NCBI GenBank assembly: GCA_965223045.1
Contig: CBDCVN010000013.1
Coordinates: 2,480,001 to 2,544,000, forward strand
Source of the DNA: CBDCVN01 sp965223045
Lineage (GTDB): Bacteria; Deinococcota; Deinococci; Deinococcales; Trueperaceae
DNA length: 64,000 bases
Direction of reading: 5' to 3'
The translations under genes were made by a program, and so were the position numbers. This document shows positions 1 through 8,795 of this stretch, in pieces (position 1 is the first letter of the stretch; the number at the start of each line of letters is the position of its first letter). Under the pieces are notes generated by a model that saw only the letters and a program-made list of their open reading frames with translations, made no database searches and was not told the origin of the DNA.

Positions 1-968
1 CCGGGCTGTACAAAGAAAAGAACAATTTGCACAGCAATCCAGAAAGGCACACCAATAAAGTAAACCTGCTTCCGCCCAATACGCCTGCTCATAATCCCCC
101 AGAAAACAATAAAGACAAAAATAGAGAGCTGTAAGCCCATAATAAGCAGGGTGAAGGGTTGTCCAGGGTTACCACCAATCCAATCTCTGTAGAAAAACAG
201 TAAAAGAGATTGTACGAATTGTACGGCGAGCCACGCAAACATATAAATCATCAAAATGTACAAAAATGGTTTACTGCTCAGCGCAATTTTTATGCCCTTA
301 AAAAAAGGAAGAGGCGTTTCTTGTTTGCTATCATCCACGGCACGTTCGCTAGTTGCAGCAAAAACGACAACATTTGACAAGATAATCAGCACACCAATAA
401 TAACACCTTGCACCATATTGCCCTGAATTTTGTCGGCTTCAAACACTTGGTTCACAAGCACGTTATACATGACTGCAGCAATAAGCCCACCCAATACCGA
501 AAAACTAAAGCGATACATATTAAGGTCAGTACGTTCATCAGAATCTTCACTTAGTTCAGCTGTAAGAGCAGAATAAGGCAAGTTTACAGCGGTAAAGCCA
601 ATATCTAGCAAAATGGCTATTAAAACATAGTAGAAAAAAAGCGAAATCCCACCCAAATCTGGCACAAAAAACTGCAGAAAATAGGCGATGGCAAAAGGAA
701 TTGAACCAATTAATAACCAAGGGCGTCTGCGACCCCACTTGCTATTTGTGCGATCACTCAACCAACCAATCAGCGGGTCATTCACAGCATCCCAAAGCTT
801 ACTTATTAAAAGAACAGCACCCGCTCTACTGGGTGATAAGCCTGCAATATTAATCAAAAAATTAAGTAGAAATAAGCCTTTGATCATAGCAACCATTGCC
901 ACACCAAAGTCACCAAAACCATATGCTAGCTTTTTACCAAAATTAAGATTTACTACAGGTCTAGTCAC
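1..968 (-). CDS. GPH-type sugar:cation symporter (MFS), 3' end cut by window
   Basis: Membrane transporter of the glycoside-pentoside-hexuronide:cation symporter group (MelB-like, MFS_2); the family imports glycosides with Na+ or H+. Read on the minus strand it opens with the family's Gly/Phe-rich first helix (GFGDFG), then the hallmark first cytoplasmic loop DAVNDPLIGWLSDRT followed by the SKWGRRRP segment, and alternating hydrophobic helices to the window edge, so the C-terminal third is missing. No ATG is in frame near the start; a GTG at 968 (or TTG at 974) follows a GAGGA box at about 978-982, and I chose GTG. The ATG at 985 is out of frame. The substrate cannot be told. No partner glycosidase is visible. 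Confidence 0.85.
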   Translation of the reverse strand, partial: MTRPVVNLNFGKKLAYGFGDFGVAMVAMIKGLFLLNFLINIAGLSPSRAGAVLLISKLWDAVNDPLIGWLSDRTNSKWGRRRPWLLIGSIPFAIAYFLQFFVPDLGGISLFFYYVLIAILLDIGFTAVNLPYSALTAELSEDSDERTDLNMYRFSFSVLGGLIAAVMYNVLVNQVFEADKIQGNMVQGVIIGVLIILSNVVVFAATSERAVDDSKQETPLPFFKGIKIALSSKPFLYILMIYMFAWLAVQFVQSLLLFFYRDWIGGNPGQPFTLLIMGLQLSIFVFIVFWGIMSRRIGRKQVYFIGVPFWIAVQIVLFFVQP

Positions 969-1233
969 AGTCAATTTTTCCTCATTCTTATGAGATTGGT
1001 TGCGTATCCTATAGCGGTCCAGATAAGTTCTTTTCCTAGAGGGTTTTTGGGAAATATCTATTGAGCAAATTTGGGGGTTGATTGACTGGTTGAAACCCAC
1101 TAAATGCTTGACCATACTATCACACATATCCATGTAGATAAAGGCTTCACTTGTGATGGCTAGCACCTCATAATCTTTACTTAAGCATCTATAGTTTCCC
1201 AACCATGCAAGATGCTACGTTGATAGGTAGCAC

Positions 1234-1395
1234 TTAATGAGAATATTCTGGATCAAAAGCCTTCTTGTTCTTTAAAATTCCATAAGCAATATGCAAAAAC
1301 TTCCTCATCACAGCAGCAATAATTACTATAGTGTGTTTGCCCTTAGCCTCAAGTCGCTTCACAATCTCTGTAATTAACTTGTAGGCTGTCTGACG
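1234..1395 (-). pseudogene. C-terminal remnant of an IS110-family transposase
   Basis: The minus strand from 1395 to 1234 reads 53 codons without a stop, ending in a stretch containing KGKHT, AAVMRKFLHIAYGIL and AFDPEY, which is the usual IS110/IS1111 transposase C-terminus (an Arg-Lys helix just before the stop). An in-frame stop at 1396-1398 closes it upstream, and nothing upstream recovers the DEDD or Transposase_20 domains, so it is a dead fragment. It lies in the 969-1529 gap, where I see nothing else except the promoter of the next gene. Confidence 0.7.
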
Positions 1396-1517
1396 TTAAC
1401 CTTATACTTGGTTCTTTGTTAAACCTTGGCCAAAACTTGTTACAAGACTACTCATTGAATCCTCATCACATTTGTCAGGCAAGTTAAAGGACTTCACTCT
1501 GCTTATTTAGAATAAGA

Positions 1518-1523
1518 TAAACT
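1518..1523 (+). promoter_or_regulatory. -10-like box of a probably leaderless gene
   Basis: TAAACT lies 6 nt before the ATG at 1530, with no Shine-Dalgarno between. The same arrangement precedes several genes in this window. Confidence 0.4.
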
Positions 1524-1529
1524 AGATTT

Positions 1530-2657
1530 ATGTTTCTTGTAATTGTTTTATTTTTAATTTTGGTGTTTGTGGGTGTTGGTTGGTACTATTCTAATCAAAT
1601 TCTAATACCAAAACCCTACAGCCTAATGCCTGAGTTTAAGATCTTAGAAATAAACAAAGAAACAGTTACTTTGCCAATACTAGATTCAAAGGCACAATTT
1701 GCTGATACTCGGCGTTTGGGGAAATATAATTTACTCTGGGAGGGTGGTTATGGCAGTCTTGGTGATATTATAGAGGAAAGCCAAGAGAAAGTGGTGCGTG
1801 TTTTTGAGTTGTGCAAGGGTAGTTTACCATCAAAAGGTGCCCCTGCTCGGCTTGATAGCTGGTACTATAGAGAAAATCCTTCTAAAGATCACAATATTGC
1901 CTATGAAGAACTGGACTTGACAGGCCCAATAGGAATGATAAAAGCATGGTGGATTCCTAATGAGAATGATTCAAAAGTTGCTGTCATGATGCTACACGGT
2001 AGGCGTAGAGGGGAAATTTTAGAAACTCTACGCATTATGCCAACCTTAAACACTATGGGCTATCCTATACTGGCAATGAGTTATAGAAATCATAGTGGTA
2101 GCGACCTAAGTCCTGATAGTTATTATCACTATGGGTTTACAGAATGGGAAGATGCTATGATAGGTGTTGATTTTCTAAATAAGAAGGGCATTGAGAAAAT
2201 AGTTATATATGCTTTTTCTATGGGTAGTGTTGTTGCTTTAGAACTTTTGGAAAACTTAGAGGAGGACAAAGTAATTGCACTTGTCCTTGATTCTCCTATG
2301 GTAGATCCTCGTAGTGTAGTTATAAATTCTGGCCAAAAAGTGGGTTTACCTGGTATTGTCACTAGAATGGCCTTACAAGTAGCAAGTTGGCGATCAAGCA
2401 TTAATTGGCAAAAGCTTGATAAGCGTGAAGTAATATCTCAATATGACATTCCTATTTTACTTATTGCTGGAACTGCTGATAGTACTGTTCCTATAAAAAT
2501 AATAGATGATTTTGCCAGTAATATTACAGCACCATTAGTGTATAAGCGCATCAAGGGAGTAGAGCATGCTGAGGCTTGGAATAATAATTCTAGACTTTAT
2601 GAGGCTTGGGTTCGTGAATTTTTGAATAAGCAAGCAAACTTAAGATCGCCTCACTAA
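1530..2657 (+). CDS. Membrane-anchored alpha/beta hydrolase
   Basis: 375 residues. Residues 1-20 form one hydrophobic segment (anchor or uncleaved signal), so the catalytic domain probably faces the periplasm. The alpha/beta hydrolase fold starts near 135: oxyanion region MLHGRR (154-159), nucleophile elbow AFSMG with Ser230 (Gly replaced by Ala at the first position), then Asp317 in AGTADSTV and His346 in GVEHAE, which complete a triad. This layout resembles BAAT/YqkD-type serine hydrolases of unknown substrate. It has its own promoter-like -10 box and no Shine-Dalgarno. The next gene follows after 51 nt. Fold call is firm; the reaction is unknown. Confidence 0.8.
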   Translation: MFLVIVLFLILVFVGVGWYYSNQILIPKPYSLMPEFKILEINKETVTLPILDSKAQFADTRRLGKYNLLWEGGYGSLGDIIEESQEKVVRVFELCKGSLPSKGAPARLDSWYYRENPSKDHNIAYEELDLTGPIGMIKAWWIPNENDSKVAVMMLHGRRRGEILETLRIMPTLNTMGYPILAMSYRNHSGSDLSPDSYYHYGFTEWEDAMIGVDFLNKKGIEKIVIYAFSMGSVVALELLENLEEDKVIALVLDSPMVDPRSVVINSGQKVGLPGIVTRMALQVASWRSSINWQKLDKREVISQYDIPILLIAGTADSTVPIKIIDDFASNITAPLVYKRIKGVEHAEAWNNNSRLYEAWVREFLNKQANLRSPH

Positions 2658-2697
2658 TCTCTAAGTAGCAGTTAAAAACGCTCATACTAACCTTTGT

Positions 2698-2703
2698 TAA
2701 ACT
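2698..2703 (+). promoter_or_regulatory. -10-like box of a probably leaderless gene
   Basis: TAAACT lies 5 nt before the ATG at 2709; no Shine-Dalgarno is present. Confidence 0.4.
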
Positions 2704-2708
2704 AGTGC

Positions 2709-3269
2709 ATGCAAAAATTCTTAAGCCCCATTCTAATTTTGTTCCTATTAGGTATTTTCATGCTTACAAGCGTACAGGCACAAGTTATACAACCACAAAC
2801 TCTTAACATTGTTCCTACTCCTGCTAAAGATAACTACTGGTTTGGAGTACGTCTACCCAATCGTAATCTAAGTTATTTTGGTGTAGGCGTTCAGTTTGGT
2901 ATTGTAGATACTATAGCAAAAAATGTTCATTTACGTTTTAAAACAGATTATTATCCTTTAGGGCCTAATCAAGTTTTTGAACTTGGAGGTAATGTAATAA
3001 CAACTCTAAGCTCATCCGCTTTGCCAGAAGCTCCAGATTTACTTTTGAATACTTATCTAGGTGGTGGACCAAGAGCTTTGTTTAGCTCTGATGGCGGAGG
3101 TATTGTGGGTTTTGGAGGTGTATTGGGTGCTGAGGTACGTAAAAGAGACTTTGCTGGTTTTGCAGAAATAGATTTAACCCCTACTCTTTTTTCAATAGAA
3201 CCTGATGACAGTGATTTTTTTGAACCTTTGTTTGTTTTACTTTCTGTAGGTGTGAATTTTTACTTTTGA
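2709..3269 (+). CDS. Small secreted, probably outer-membrane beta-barrel-like protein
   Basis: 186 residues, not assigned to a named family. A Sec signal peptide occupies about 1-25 (hydrophobic core then VQAQ). The mature part alternates short glycine-rich and aromatic strands (YFGVGVQFG, GGNVITTL, VGFGGVLGAEV, LSVGVNFYF) and ends in Phe, the usual last residue of outer-membrane barrels. It could be a small 8-strand barrel or a periplasmic beta protein. It faces the convergent kinase gene, 10 nt away at the 3' ends. Confidence 0.6.
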   Translation: MQKFLSPILILFLLGIFMLTSVQAQVIQPQTLNIVPTPAKDNYWFGVRLPNRNLSYFGVGVQFGIVDTIAKNVHLRFKTDYYPLGPNQVFELGGNVITTLSSSALPEAPDLLLNTYLGGGPRALFSSDGGGIVGFGGVLGAEVRKRDFAGFAEIDLTPTLFSIEPDDSDFFEPLFVLLSVGVNFYF

Positions 3270-3279
3270 GGCAATAACT

Positions 3280-4224
3280 TTACTTTTTACCAAAAAGCCA
3301 GCCTAAAAAATCATTGCCTTTTTCCTTTTGTTTTTCCTTTTGAGCATTTGTTGTTTTTACATGCCTACCTGAGCGCCCTACTACCTTCGAGGCATTGCTA
3401 CTTTGGACATCTATTCCTGTACCTGTAGCCTTGTTAAAATTTGTTTTAAACTCTTCAACGGTTTGATGGCGTTTTTTAGGATCTCGAGAAAGCGATTTCA
3501 TAACAACACTGATAACTTTTTGATCTAAATCTTCACGGTATTTTTTGGGGTTAGTAGGTATTTGCCTTAGGTGAGCAAGCATGATTTCTTCTTGAGTACG
3601 CCCTAGAAAAGGACGTATGCCTGCTAGAAGCTCATAACTCAGGACAGCTAGGCTATAAATATCACTTTGTATGGTTGGTTTTCGTCCTTGAAATAACTCT
3701 GGAGCCATGTAGAAAGCAGTTCCTACACGCTCCTCTGCTGAGGCTTCTTGAGCATAGATACCTGTACCAAAGTCTGCTAATTTAGCTTCATGTCCAGATG
3801 TTAAAAGAACATTAGCAGGTTTAATATCACGATGCAAAATGCCTCTGCTGTGGCTAAAGGCAAGCCCTGAGGAAATTTGTCTTATCAAACGATACAATGA
3901 TTTTAAATTTGATTTCCCTTCTGCTGCTGTTAAATATTCATCCAATGTTCCACCACCACAATACTCGAGCGCAAGGTAGGCCCCAGGCTCTGTAGGCTTG
4001 CCATCAAATGCCCTTATAATGTTAGGGTGTTGTAGACGTCTAGTTAGCTGCACCTCGTTAGTAAACATATTGACTAAGGTGTATTTACCCTTAGCCTCTG
4101 GCCTTATCATTTTCAAGGCTATATTGCCTAGTCGTGAATGGCTAGCATAGTAAACATGTGAAGTTTGCCCACTACCTATAAGATGGGAGATAGTGTAGCC
4201 AGCAGGAATAATATCAGGAAGCAT
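3280..4224 (-). CDS. Hanks-type Ser/Thr protein kinase
   Basis: 314 residues, soluble. All catalytic landmarks are present: glycine loop IGSGQTSHV (16-24), ATP-binding Lys38 in IALKMI, Glu57 of helix C, catalytic HRDIKPAN (131-138), DFG at 151-153 and APE at 174-176. The kinase domain ends near 265 and is followed by a charged tail rich in Lys and Glu with no transmembrane helix or PASTA domain, so this is a cytoplasmic stand-alone kinase unlike PknB. No PP2C phosphatase is adjacent. The targets cannot be inferred from position; a RsbW-type kinase system lies 58 kb away in the window but is not linked. Confidence 0.9.
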   Translation of the reverse strand: MLPDIIPAGYTISHLIGSGQTSHVYYASHSRLGNIALKMIRPEAKGKYTLVNMFTNEVQLTRRLQHPNIIRAFDGKPTEPGAYLALEYCGGGTLDEYLTAAEGKSNLKSLYRLIRQISSGLAFSHSRGILHRDIKPANVLLTSGHEAKLADFGTGIYAQEASAEERVGTAFYMAPELFQGRKPTIQSDIYSLAVLSYELLAGIRPFLGRTQEEIMLAHLRQIPTNPKKYREDLDQKVISVVMKSLSRDPKKRHQTVEEFKTNFNKATGTGIDVQSSNASKVVGRSGRHVKTTNAQKEKQKEKGNDFLGWLFGKK

Positions 4225-4428
4225 CTAAGCCTCTAAGCACCTTGTTAAAAGAGGTCATTTTCACTAGAGAAAGAAATTCGCATATAAACAATTTTTCAAA
4301 ATAACGAAACCCATATAAACTCTTTAGTTATGTTGAAGTCTACTCATATTCATAACTCCTTCATTTTCTTATTACCAAACACAACATCTTAACTTATATC
4401 ATACCCCTATTCCCTGCCGCGATAATCG

Positions 4429-5298
4429 TTACAAAAATTTTATTTTCTCAAAGTATTTAGGAATTTGAGGGTCAAAAATCACTCGCAGTCCGTCTCCTAA
4501 AAGATTTATCGCCAAAGCTGCATAGATAATTGCTAGACTAGGCAAAATCGGCATCCACCAGTGTATGTTCTCATAACCAAACCCATCAGCTGCCATCGTT
4601 CCCCAACTTATAAATTCAGCAGGAAGCCCTAAGCCTAAAAAGGAAAGTGAAGCTTCAAAAATTATTATACTTGATAAAAGAACAGTAGCTATTACAAAAA
4701 CTAACGGCAATATATTTGGTAGAATGTGGCACCAGAGTATTCTTCTATAACTTGATCCTAGAGCTAAAGTGGCTTTGATGTAATCATATTCATGCAGAGA
4801 AAGCATCTTACTACGCACTACACGATAAAAAAGCACCCATGTAGTCAATCCTAAAATAATAACAATACTTAAAAAGCTTTTGCCTAAGATAGCAACAGTA
4901 GCCAGAGCTAATATGGGATAGGGAATAGATTGCCATATATCGGCTAAGCGTTCAAAAAATATAGCTGACTTTTGATTAAAATAACTTGATATAACTCCTA
5001 GACTAACACCCAAGAACAAAGATAGAGCTACCGAGGAAAAGGCAACTAGTACACTAGTTCTAGCTCCAAAGGCAAGTCGGCTTAACATATCTCTTCCTAA
5101 TAAATCTGTTCCCAAAGGATGTGTAAAATTTCCATTTGCAAAAGCAGGGGGCAAGGCGCTTGCATATAAATTTGTTTCGAAAGGAGAGTGAGGGGAGAGC
5201 CAAGGAGCCAAAAAAGCAACAGTTACGAGCAAAGTTGTCATTACACTGCCAATAAATAAACTTGGAAATTGACTTACATAATACAAGAACTTTAGCAT
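4429..5298 (-). CDS. ABC transporter permease, DppC/OppC type
   Basis: 289 residues, inner membrane. A first helix at about 15-35 is followed by the N-terminal OppC signature HPLGTDLLGRDMLSRLAFGARTS and then a BPD_transp_1 core of about five helices; the EAA-type coupling loop lies near 165-185 (LHEYDYIKATLALGSS). The family works with DppB, two ATPases and a substrate-binding protein to import di- or oligopeptides or nickel. None of these is next to it: the neighbours are a kinase (convergent operon side) and a divergent receiver protein. The rest of the importer must be elsewhere. Confidence 0.9.
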   Translation of the reverse strand: MLKFLYYVSQFPSLFIGSVMTTLLVTVAFLAPWLSPHSPFETNLYASALPPAFANGNFTHPLGTDLLGRDMLSRLAFGARTSVLVAFSSVALSLFLGVSLGVISSYFNQKSAIFFERLADIWQSIPYPILALATVAILGKSFLSIVIILGLTTWVLFYRVVRSKMLSLHEYDYIKATLALGSSYRRILWCHILPNILPLVFVIATVLLSSIIIFEASLSFLGLGLPAEFISWGTMAADGFGYENIHWWMPILPSLAIIYAALAINLLGDGLRVIFDPQIPKYFEKIKFL

Positions 5299-5478
5299 AG
5301 ATTTTTTATTGTCATCATCATTACGAAAAAATTACAGTCTTCACTAATCTTTCAGACATATATAGAAAGCATTCTCGCACATTCAGGTACGCTAGCTTTT
5401 GTAAGCTAATTAAGGTGGCAAAGAGCACTCATTATAAAGAGTGTTTCGAAAATCATTTTACATAAGGACACAAACATT

Positions 5479-5958
5479 ATGTCTACACTTAGCAACGTAC
5501 AACACCAAACCAACCATAGCAAAAATGAATTTGCTATGCGAGTAAATGGAACTACTTCTTTTCAAGGTCAAGTAAGAAAATGTGCTCAAGTGCTTATAGC
5601 TGAAGGTGATTTAAGTAAACGTACCGTGCTCGAGCTAACCCTACAAAGTGAAGGCTATGAAGTGACCGCTTTAGAGACTGGTAAAGAAGTACTCGAATAC
5701 TTGCAAAAAAATACTCCTGATCTTATGGTGTTAGATACAAATCTACCCCAAGTTAGTGGAGTTGATATCTGTAGCCGTATTAAACGCGTAAAACGCCTTA
5801 AAGAGATTCCTGTAATTATTGTTTGCCCTAAGAAAGATGACCGTATTGCTGAAAGTGTTAAAATGGTAGGAGCAAATGAATTCTTCCCTAGACCATTTAA
5901 GAATATACAGCTAAAGTCGAAAATCCGTGATTTAATTACTAGATATTCATACAACTAA
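5479..5958 (+). CDS. Receiver-domain protein with altered switch residues
   Basis: 159 residues. A basic 35-residue N-terminal extension precedes a single CheY-like receiver domain (about 36-155) with no output domain. The phosphoacceptor Asp86 is kept (VLDTNLP). The acidic pocket is reduced to E42-G-D44. The conserved switch Thr/Ser is Cys116 (VIIVCPK), and the conserved Lys before Pro is Arg138 (RPF). It may signal without normal phosphotransfer, like pseudo-receivers. An AAGGA box sits about 11 nt ahead of the ATG; Met20 is a possible later start. No histidine kinase is adjacent. Confidence 0.8.
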   Translation: MSTLSNVQHQTNHSKNEFAMRVNGTTSFQGQVRKCAQVLIAEGDLSKRTVLELTLQSEGYEVTALETGKEVLEYLQKNTPDLMVLDTNLPQVSGVDICSRIKRVKRLKEIPVIIVCPKKDDRIAESVKMVGANEFFPRPFKNIQLKSKIRDLITRYSYN

Positions 5959-6188
5959 ATTGCCTTGCATGAAAAACTGTTTTACCCATGCAGTATGTAA
6001 TTGGGAAACTAGAACATAAACCCTATAGGGGAAGTACTTTATCTTACCTCAGGCTAGCTTTTTGGCAATTTTGCTTGTGTAACACAAATAACTGATATTA
6101 TATATTTATTAAGCTTATTGAGTAATTCTCTACATTAAGGTAACTCTTTATTTTTTCATACTTGCTAGATCTTATTTTGCTGTGTCAA

Positions 6189-6194
6189 TATAAA
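6189..6194 (+). promoter_or_regulatory. -10-like box before nuoA
   Basis: TATAAA ends 7 nt before the nuoA ATG at 6202, with no Shine-Dalgarno between. Confidence 0.4.
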
Positions 6195-6201
6195 AATTGC
6201 T

Positions 6202-6582
6202 ATGACTTATGAACTCGAGCTAATAGGTGCCTTTTACATAGCCCTATTTGTAATCATTGGTGTTGCTATTGTACTTCTGACTCTAGGTATTTCTAGACTC
6301 CTAGCACCACGTAATTTGAAAGAACATAAAAATAAATTGACAATTTATGAGTGCGGACAACCAACTATTGGTGACACTCAAGTCAAATTCAATGTGGGTT
6401 ATTATTTATTCGCTATTATGTTTGTAATTTTTGATGTGGAGATAGCCTTCTTCTTCCCTTGGGCAGTAGCTTTTGAGGCTTTAGGTATGCAAGGTGTTGT
6501 TGCAGTAGCTATTTTTCTTATTTTATTACTTTACGGTCTTAGCTATGCTTGGATGAAAGGGGTACTAAAGTGGGTTTATTAA
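6202..6582 (+). CDS. nuoA: NADH-quinone oxidoreductase subunit A
   Basis: 126 residues, three transmembrane helices. It carries the NuoA/ND3 loop with YECGQP (the conserved Cys loop that reports the active/deactive state in complex I), then FNVGYYLFAIMFVIFDVE and the FFFPWA motif. It is part of the membrane arm at the junction with the peripheral arm of complex I, which moves electrons from NADH to quinone and pumps protons. The next gene nuoB overlaps its end. The usual nuoC-N genes do not follow. Confidence 0.96.
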   Translation: MTYELELIGAFYIALFVIIGVAIVLLTLGISRLLAPRNLKEHKNKLTIYECGQPTIGDTQVKFNVGYYLFAIMFVIFDVEIAFFFPWAVAFEALGMQGVVAVAIFLILLLYGLSYAWMKGVLKWVY

Positions 6583-7124
6583 GTCAAACAAAACGGCCCG
6601 AAAATGTTATGCTGGGCAAATTAGATGACTTAATCAATTTAGCTAGGAGCCGTAGTATATGGCCTCTTACTTTTGGCATTGCTTGTTGTGCTATTGAAAT
6701 GATGAACTCCTCTGCTACCCGTTATGATGCAGACCGCTTTGGTTTTTTCTATCGTAATACTCCTAGGCAAGCAGATGTTATGATTGTTTCGGGAACAGTT
6801 AACAAGAAACTTGCTAAAAACTTGCTTGTTTTATACGAGCAAATGGCTGAACCTAAGTGGGTGATTTCTATGGGGGCTTGTGCTAATCAGGGAGGGCCTT
6901 TCCGACAAGGTTATAGTGTGGTTGAAGGGGTTGATAAAATAGTACCTGTAGATGTTTATATACCCGGCTGCCCCCCACGTCCGGAAGCCGTTTTACAAGC
7001 ACTATTGCTCTTGCGTGACAAGATAGCTGACCCTGAACTTCGTTACGTGCCGGGGACCTTGGCTAAAGTGGATTATGATGTTTTAGCTGAACCAGGGAAA
7101 GATGGTAGGGGTTCAAAGTCTTAA
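6570..7124 (+). CDS. nuoB: NADH-quinone oxidoreductase subunit B
   Basis: 184 residues counted from GTG 6570, chosen because AAAGGGG (6556-6562) lies about 7 nt ahead; a TTG at 6549 would make it 191. It overlaps nuoA by 13 nt, so the pair is translationally linked. Cluster N2 ligands are Cys39-Cys40 (ACCAIEMM), Cys104 (GACANQGG) and Cys134 (PGCPPRPE), and the family's quinone-site region is intact. N2 is the last iron-sulfur cluster before quinone. After the stop there is an unrelated gene, so nuoAB is separated from the other complex I genes in this genome. Confidence 0.96.
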   Translation: MGLLSQTKRPENVMLGKLDDLINLARSRSIWPLTFGIACCAIEMMNSSATRYDADRFGFFYRNTPRQADVMIVSGTVNKKLAKNLLVLYEQMAEPKWVISMGACANQGGPFRQGYSVVEGVDKIVPVDVYIPGCPPRPEAVLQALLLLRDKIADPELRYVPGTLAKVDYDVLAEPGKDGRGSKS

Positions 7125-7235
7125 AACTTTCATCGTATTTGTAACCCATTATGTCAATAAGGTTTACGACAGGATTTTGAGGGGTTGGAGTGCATATTCA
7201 ACCTCATAATTTTTAAAAGAAGGCTATGAAATAAG

Positions 7236-8040
7236 ATGAGTAACAAATTTTGTATTATAAAACCACTAAAAGTTTTCTTAATTGTCGTTTGCTTTAGTGT
7301 TTGCTTTGCACAAAACAGTTTGGAAATATCATATGAAAGTTACTTTACACCGCAAGAGGTTCTAGAATATTTTTCAGTTGATAACGAAACAAAAAGAGTT
7401 GTTTTTTCTCTCACTCATCCCTACATTGCTCCTGATTGGTTTCTTACTTTGCGTATGCATTTAAATCACGATTCCTTTGATGATCGTTTAGACAAAGGAG
7501 CTAAAAGGGTGAACTTTAAAGAGCCCTTACTAATTCATTCAGCAATTCGCTTGGATGAGTCTTTGCTAGCAGAAGTAATGCCAATAATTGAAGTCAACAG
7601 TCGTAAAAGCGCTGAGAATCGCCTAGCAAGATTTAAAATTTCAATGAAGCACCTTGAAGAAAGTAATTATTCTGTTGCAGAATATAATCTTCAAAAAAAT
7701 CACATTATGGAGCAATATCATAATGGTGACCCTGATACTCTTTATAAAAGAGGTCTTAGCAGCACTATAGCTTCTGTGTATAAGCAATATAGAGACTATT
7801 ACCTTTTACCCACCTTTTACAGCTGAATGGTTTAATTTTGTTATTCCTGTAAAACTTGAGCTTTTACAAGAGGGACTCTATAATTGGAATACAACATTAA
7901 ATCCTTTTAATATGCAAGAAATTATTAGTTTTGTGCTTGATTATTCTCTTCCGTTATTAGTATTTTACTTGTTTATCACAATAACATTAATAATAAGGAT
8001 AGGTATACCCTTAGGGAAAAGGATTAATGGTGGTAAGTGA
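7236..8040 (+). CDS. Secreted/membrane protein of unknown function, carried in two frames
   Basis: I do not recognise the family. The first frame (7236-7826) gives 196 residues with a signal peptide (about 1-26) and a charged, helical middle, ending abruptly at a TGA. The +1 frame overlapping at about 7801-7826 reads straight on to 8040 with no stop (TFYPPFTAEWFNF at the junction), giving about 70 more residues with a transmembrane helix near the end (LLVFYLFITITLII) and a basic tail. Joined, it is about 267 residues: exported domain plus C-terminal anchor. The second frame's TGA (8038-8040) overlaps the GTG start of the AlkD gene, which argues that the joined form is, or recently was, the real gene. 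Explanations are a 1-nt insertion, a sequencing error, or +1 frameshifting. Confidence 0.6.
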
Positions 8041-8741
8041 CAGCGAAACAAGTTAGTCAAATCTTAAGAGACTTAGCCGATCCTATCATAGCAGAACATT
8101 CACAACGCTTTTTTAAAACAGGAAAAGGTGAGTATGGAGAAGGTGATCAATTTCTTGGTATCCGAGTTCCCATCCTCAGAGAACAAGTCAAGAAACACTC
8201 AGGTATTGCATTAGAAGACACTCAACAACTATTAACATCAGCTTTTCATGAGGAACGCTTGTTCGCCCTGTTACTTTTGGTACATAAGTTTAGCCAGAGT
8301 AATGAAGAAGGGAAAACAGCTATTTACAAGTTGTATTTGAGCAATACACAGTACATCAATAATTGGGATCTAGTGGATAGCTCAGCCTATCATATAGTTG
8401 GCGCTTACCTTGAAGATAGAGACAGACAAATACTTTACAAACTTGCCGAGTCTGATAGCCTTTGGGAAAGACGAATTGCCATCATGTCCACCTTTCAATT
8501 TATTTGGAAACATCAATTCGATGACACACTAAAACTATCAAGGCTGCTCATAAATGACAAAGAGGATTTAATACACAAAGCTGTGGGTTGGATGCTTCGA
8601 GAAGTTGGGAAACGTGATGCGGCAGTTGAAAAAGCTTTTTTAGAAGTGCATTACCAAAAGATGCCTCGTACTATGCTACGCTATGCAATAGAAAAATTTC
8701 CTAAACAGGAACGCAAAAAGTATTTAGATGGTACAATATAG
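8037..8741 (+). CDS. AlkD-type DNA alkylation repair protein
   Basis: 234 residues of HEAT-like helical repeats. AlkD enzymes remove positively charged alkylated bases (3-methyladenine, 7-methylguanine) without flipping the base. Residues matching the Bacillus AlkD active cleft are visible: Trp110 and Asp114 in NNWDLVDSSA, Arg146 in WERRIA, and Trp185 in KAVGWMLREVGKRD. The start is GTG inside the GTGA overlap with the upstream gene's second-frame stop, so translation is probably coupled. An O6-alkyltransferase or AlkA partner is not nearby. Confidence 0.9.
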   Translation: MTAKQVSQILRDLADPIIAEHSQRFFKTGKGEYGEGDQFLGIRVPILREQVKKHSGIALEDTQQLLTSAFHEERLFALLLLVHKFSQSNEEGKTAIYKLYLSNTQYINNWDLVDSSAYHIVGAYLEDRDRQILYKLAESDSLWERRIAIMSTFQFIWKHQFDDTLKLSRLLINDKEDLIHKAVGWMLREVGKRDAAVEKAFLEVHYQKMPRTMLRYAIEKFPKQERKKYLDGTI

Positions 8742-8795
8742 ACGTATGACTCTTGCAAATCACCCCAGTCACACCACCATTTTACTTTCCACTCT

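Noticed and set aside
688..993. Plus-strand frame over the start of the GPH symporter
   Set aside because: The minus strand has clear transporter motifs; the plus frame has no recognisable content.
2129..2401. Minus-strand frame opposite the 1530 hydrolase
   Set aside because: Shadow of the hydrolase; it has no ribosome site and no domain.
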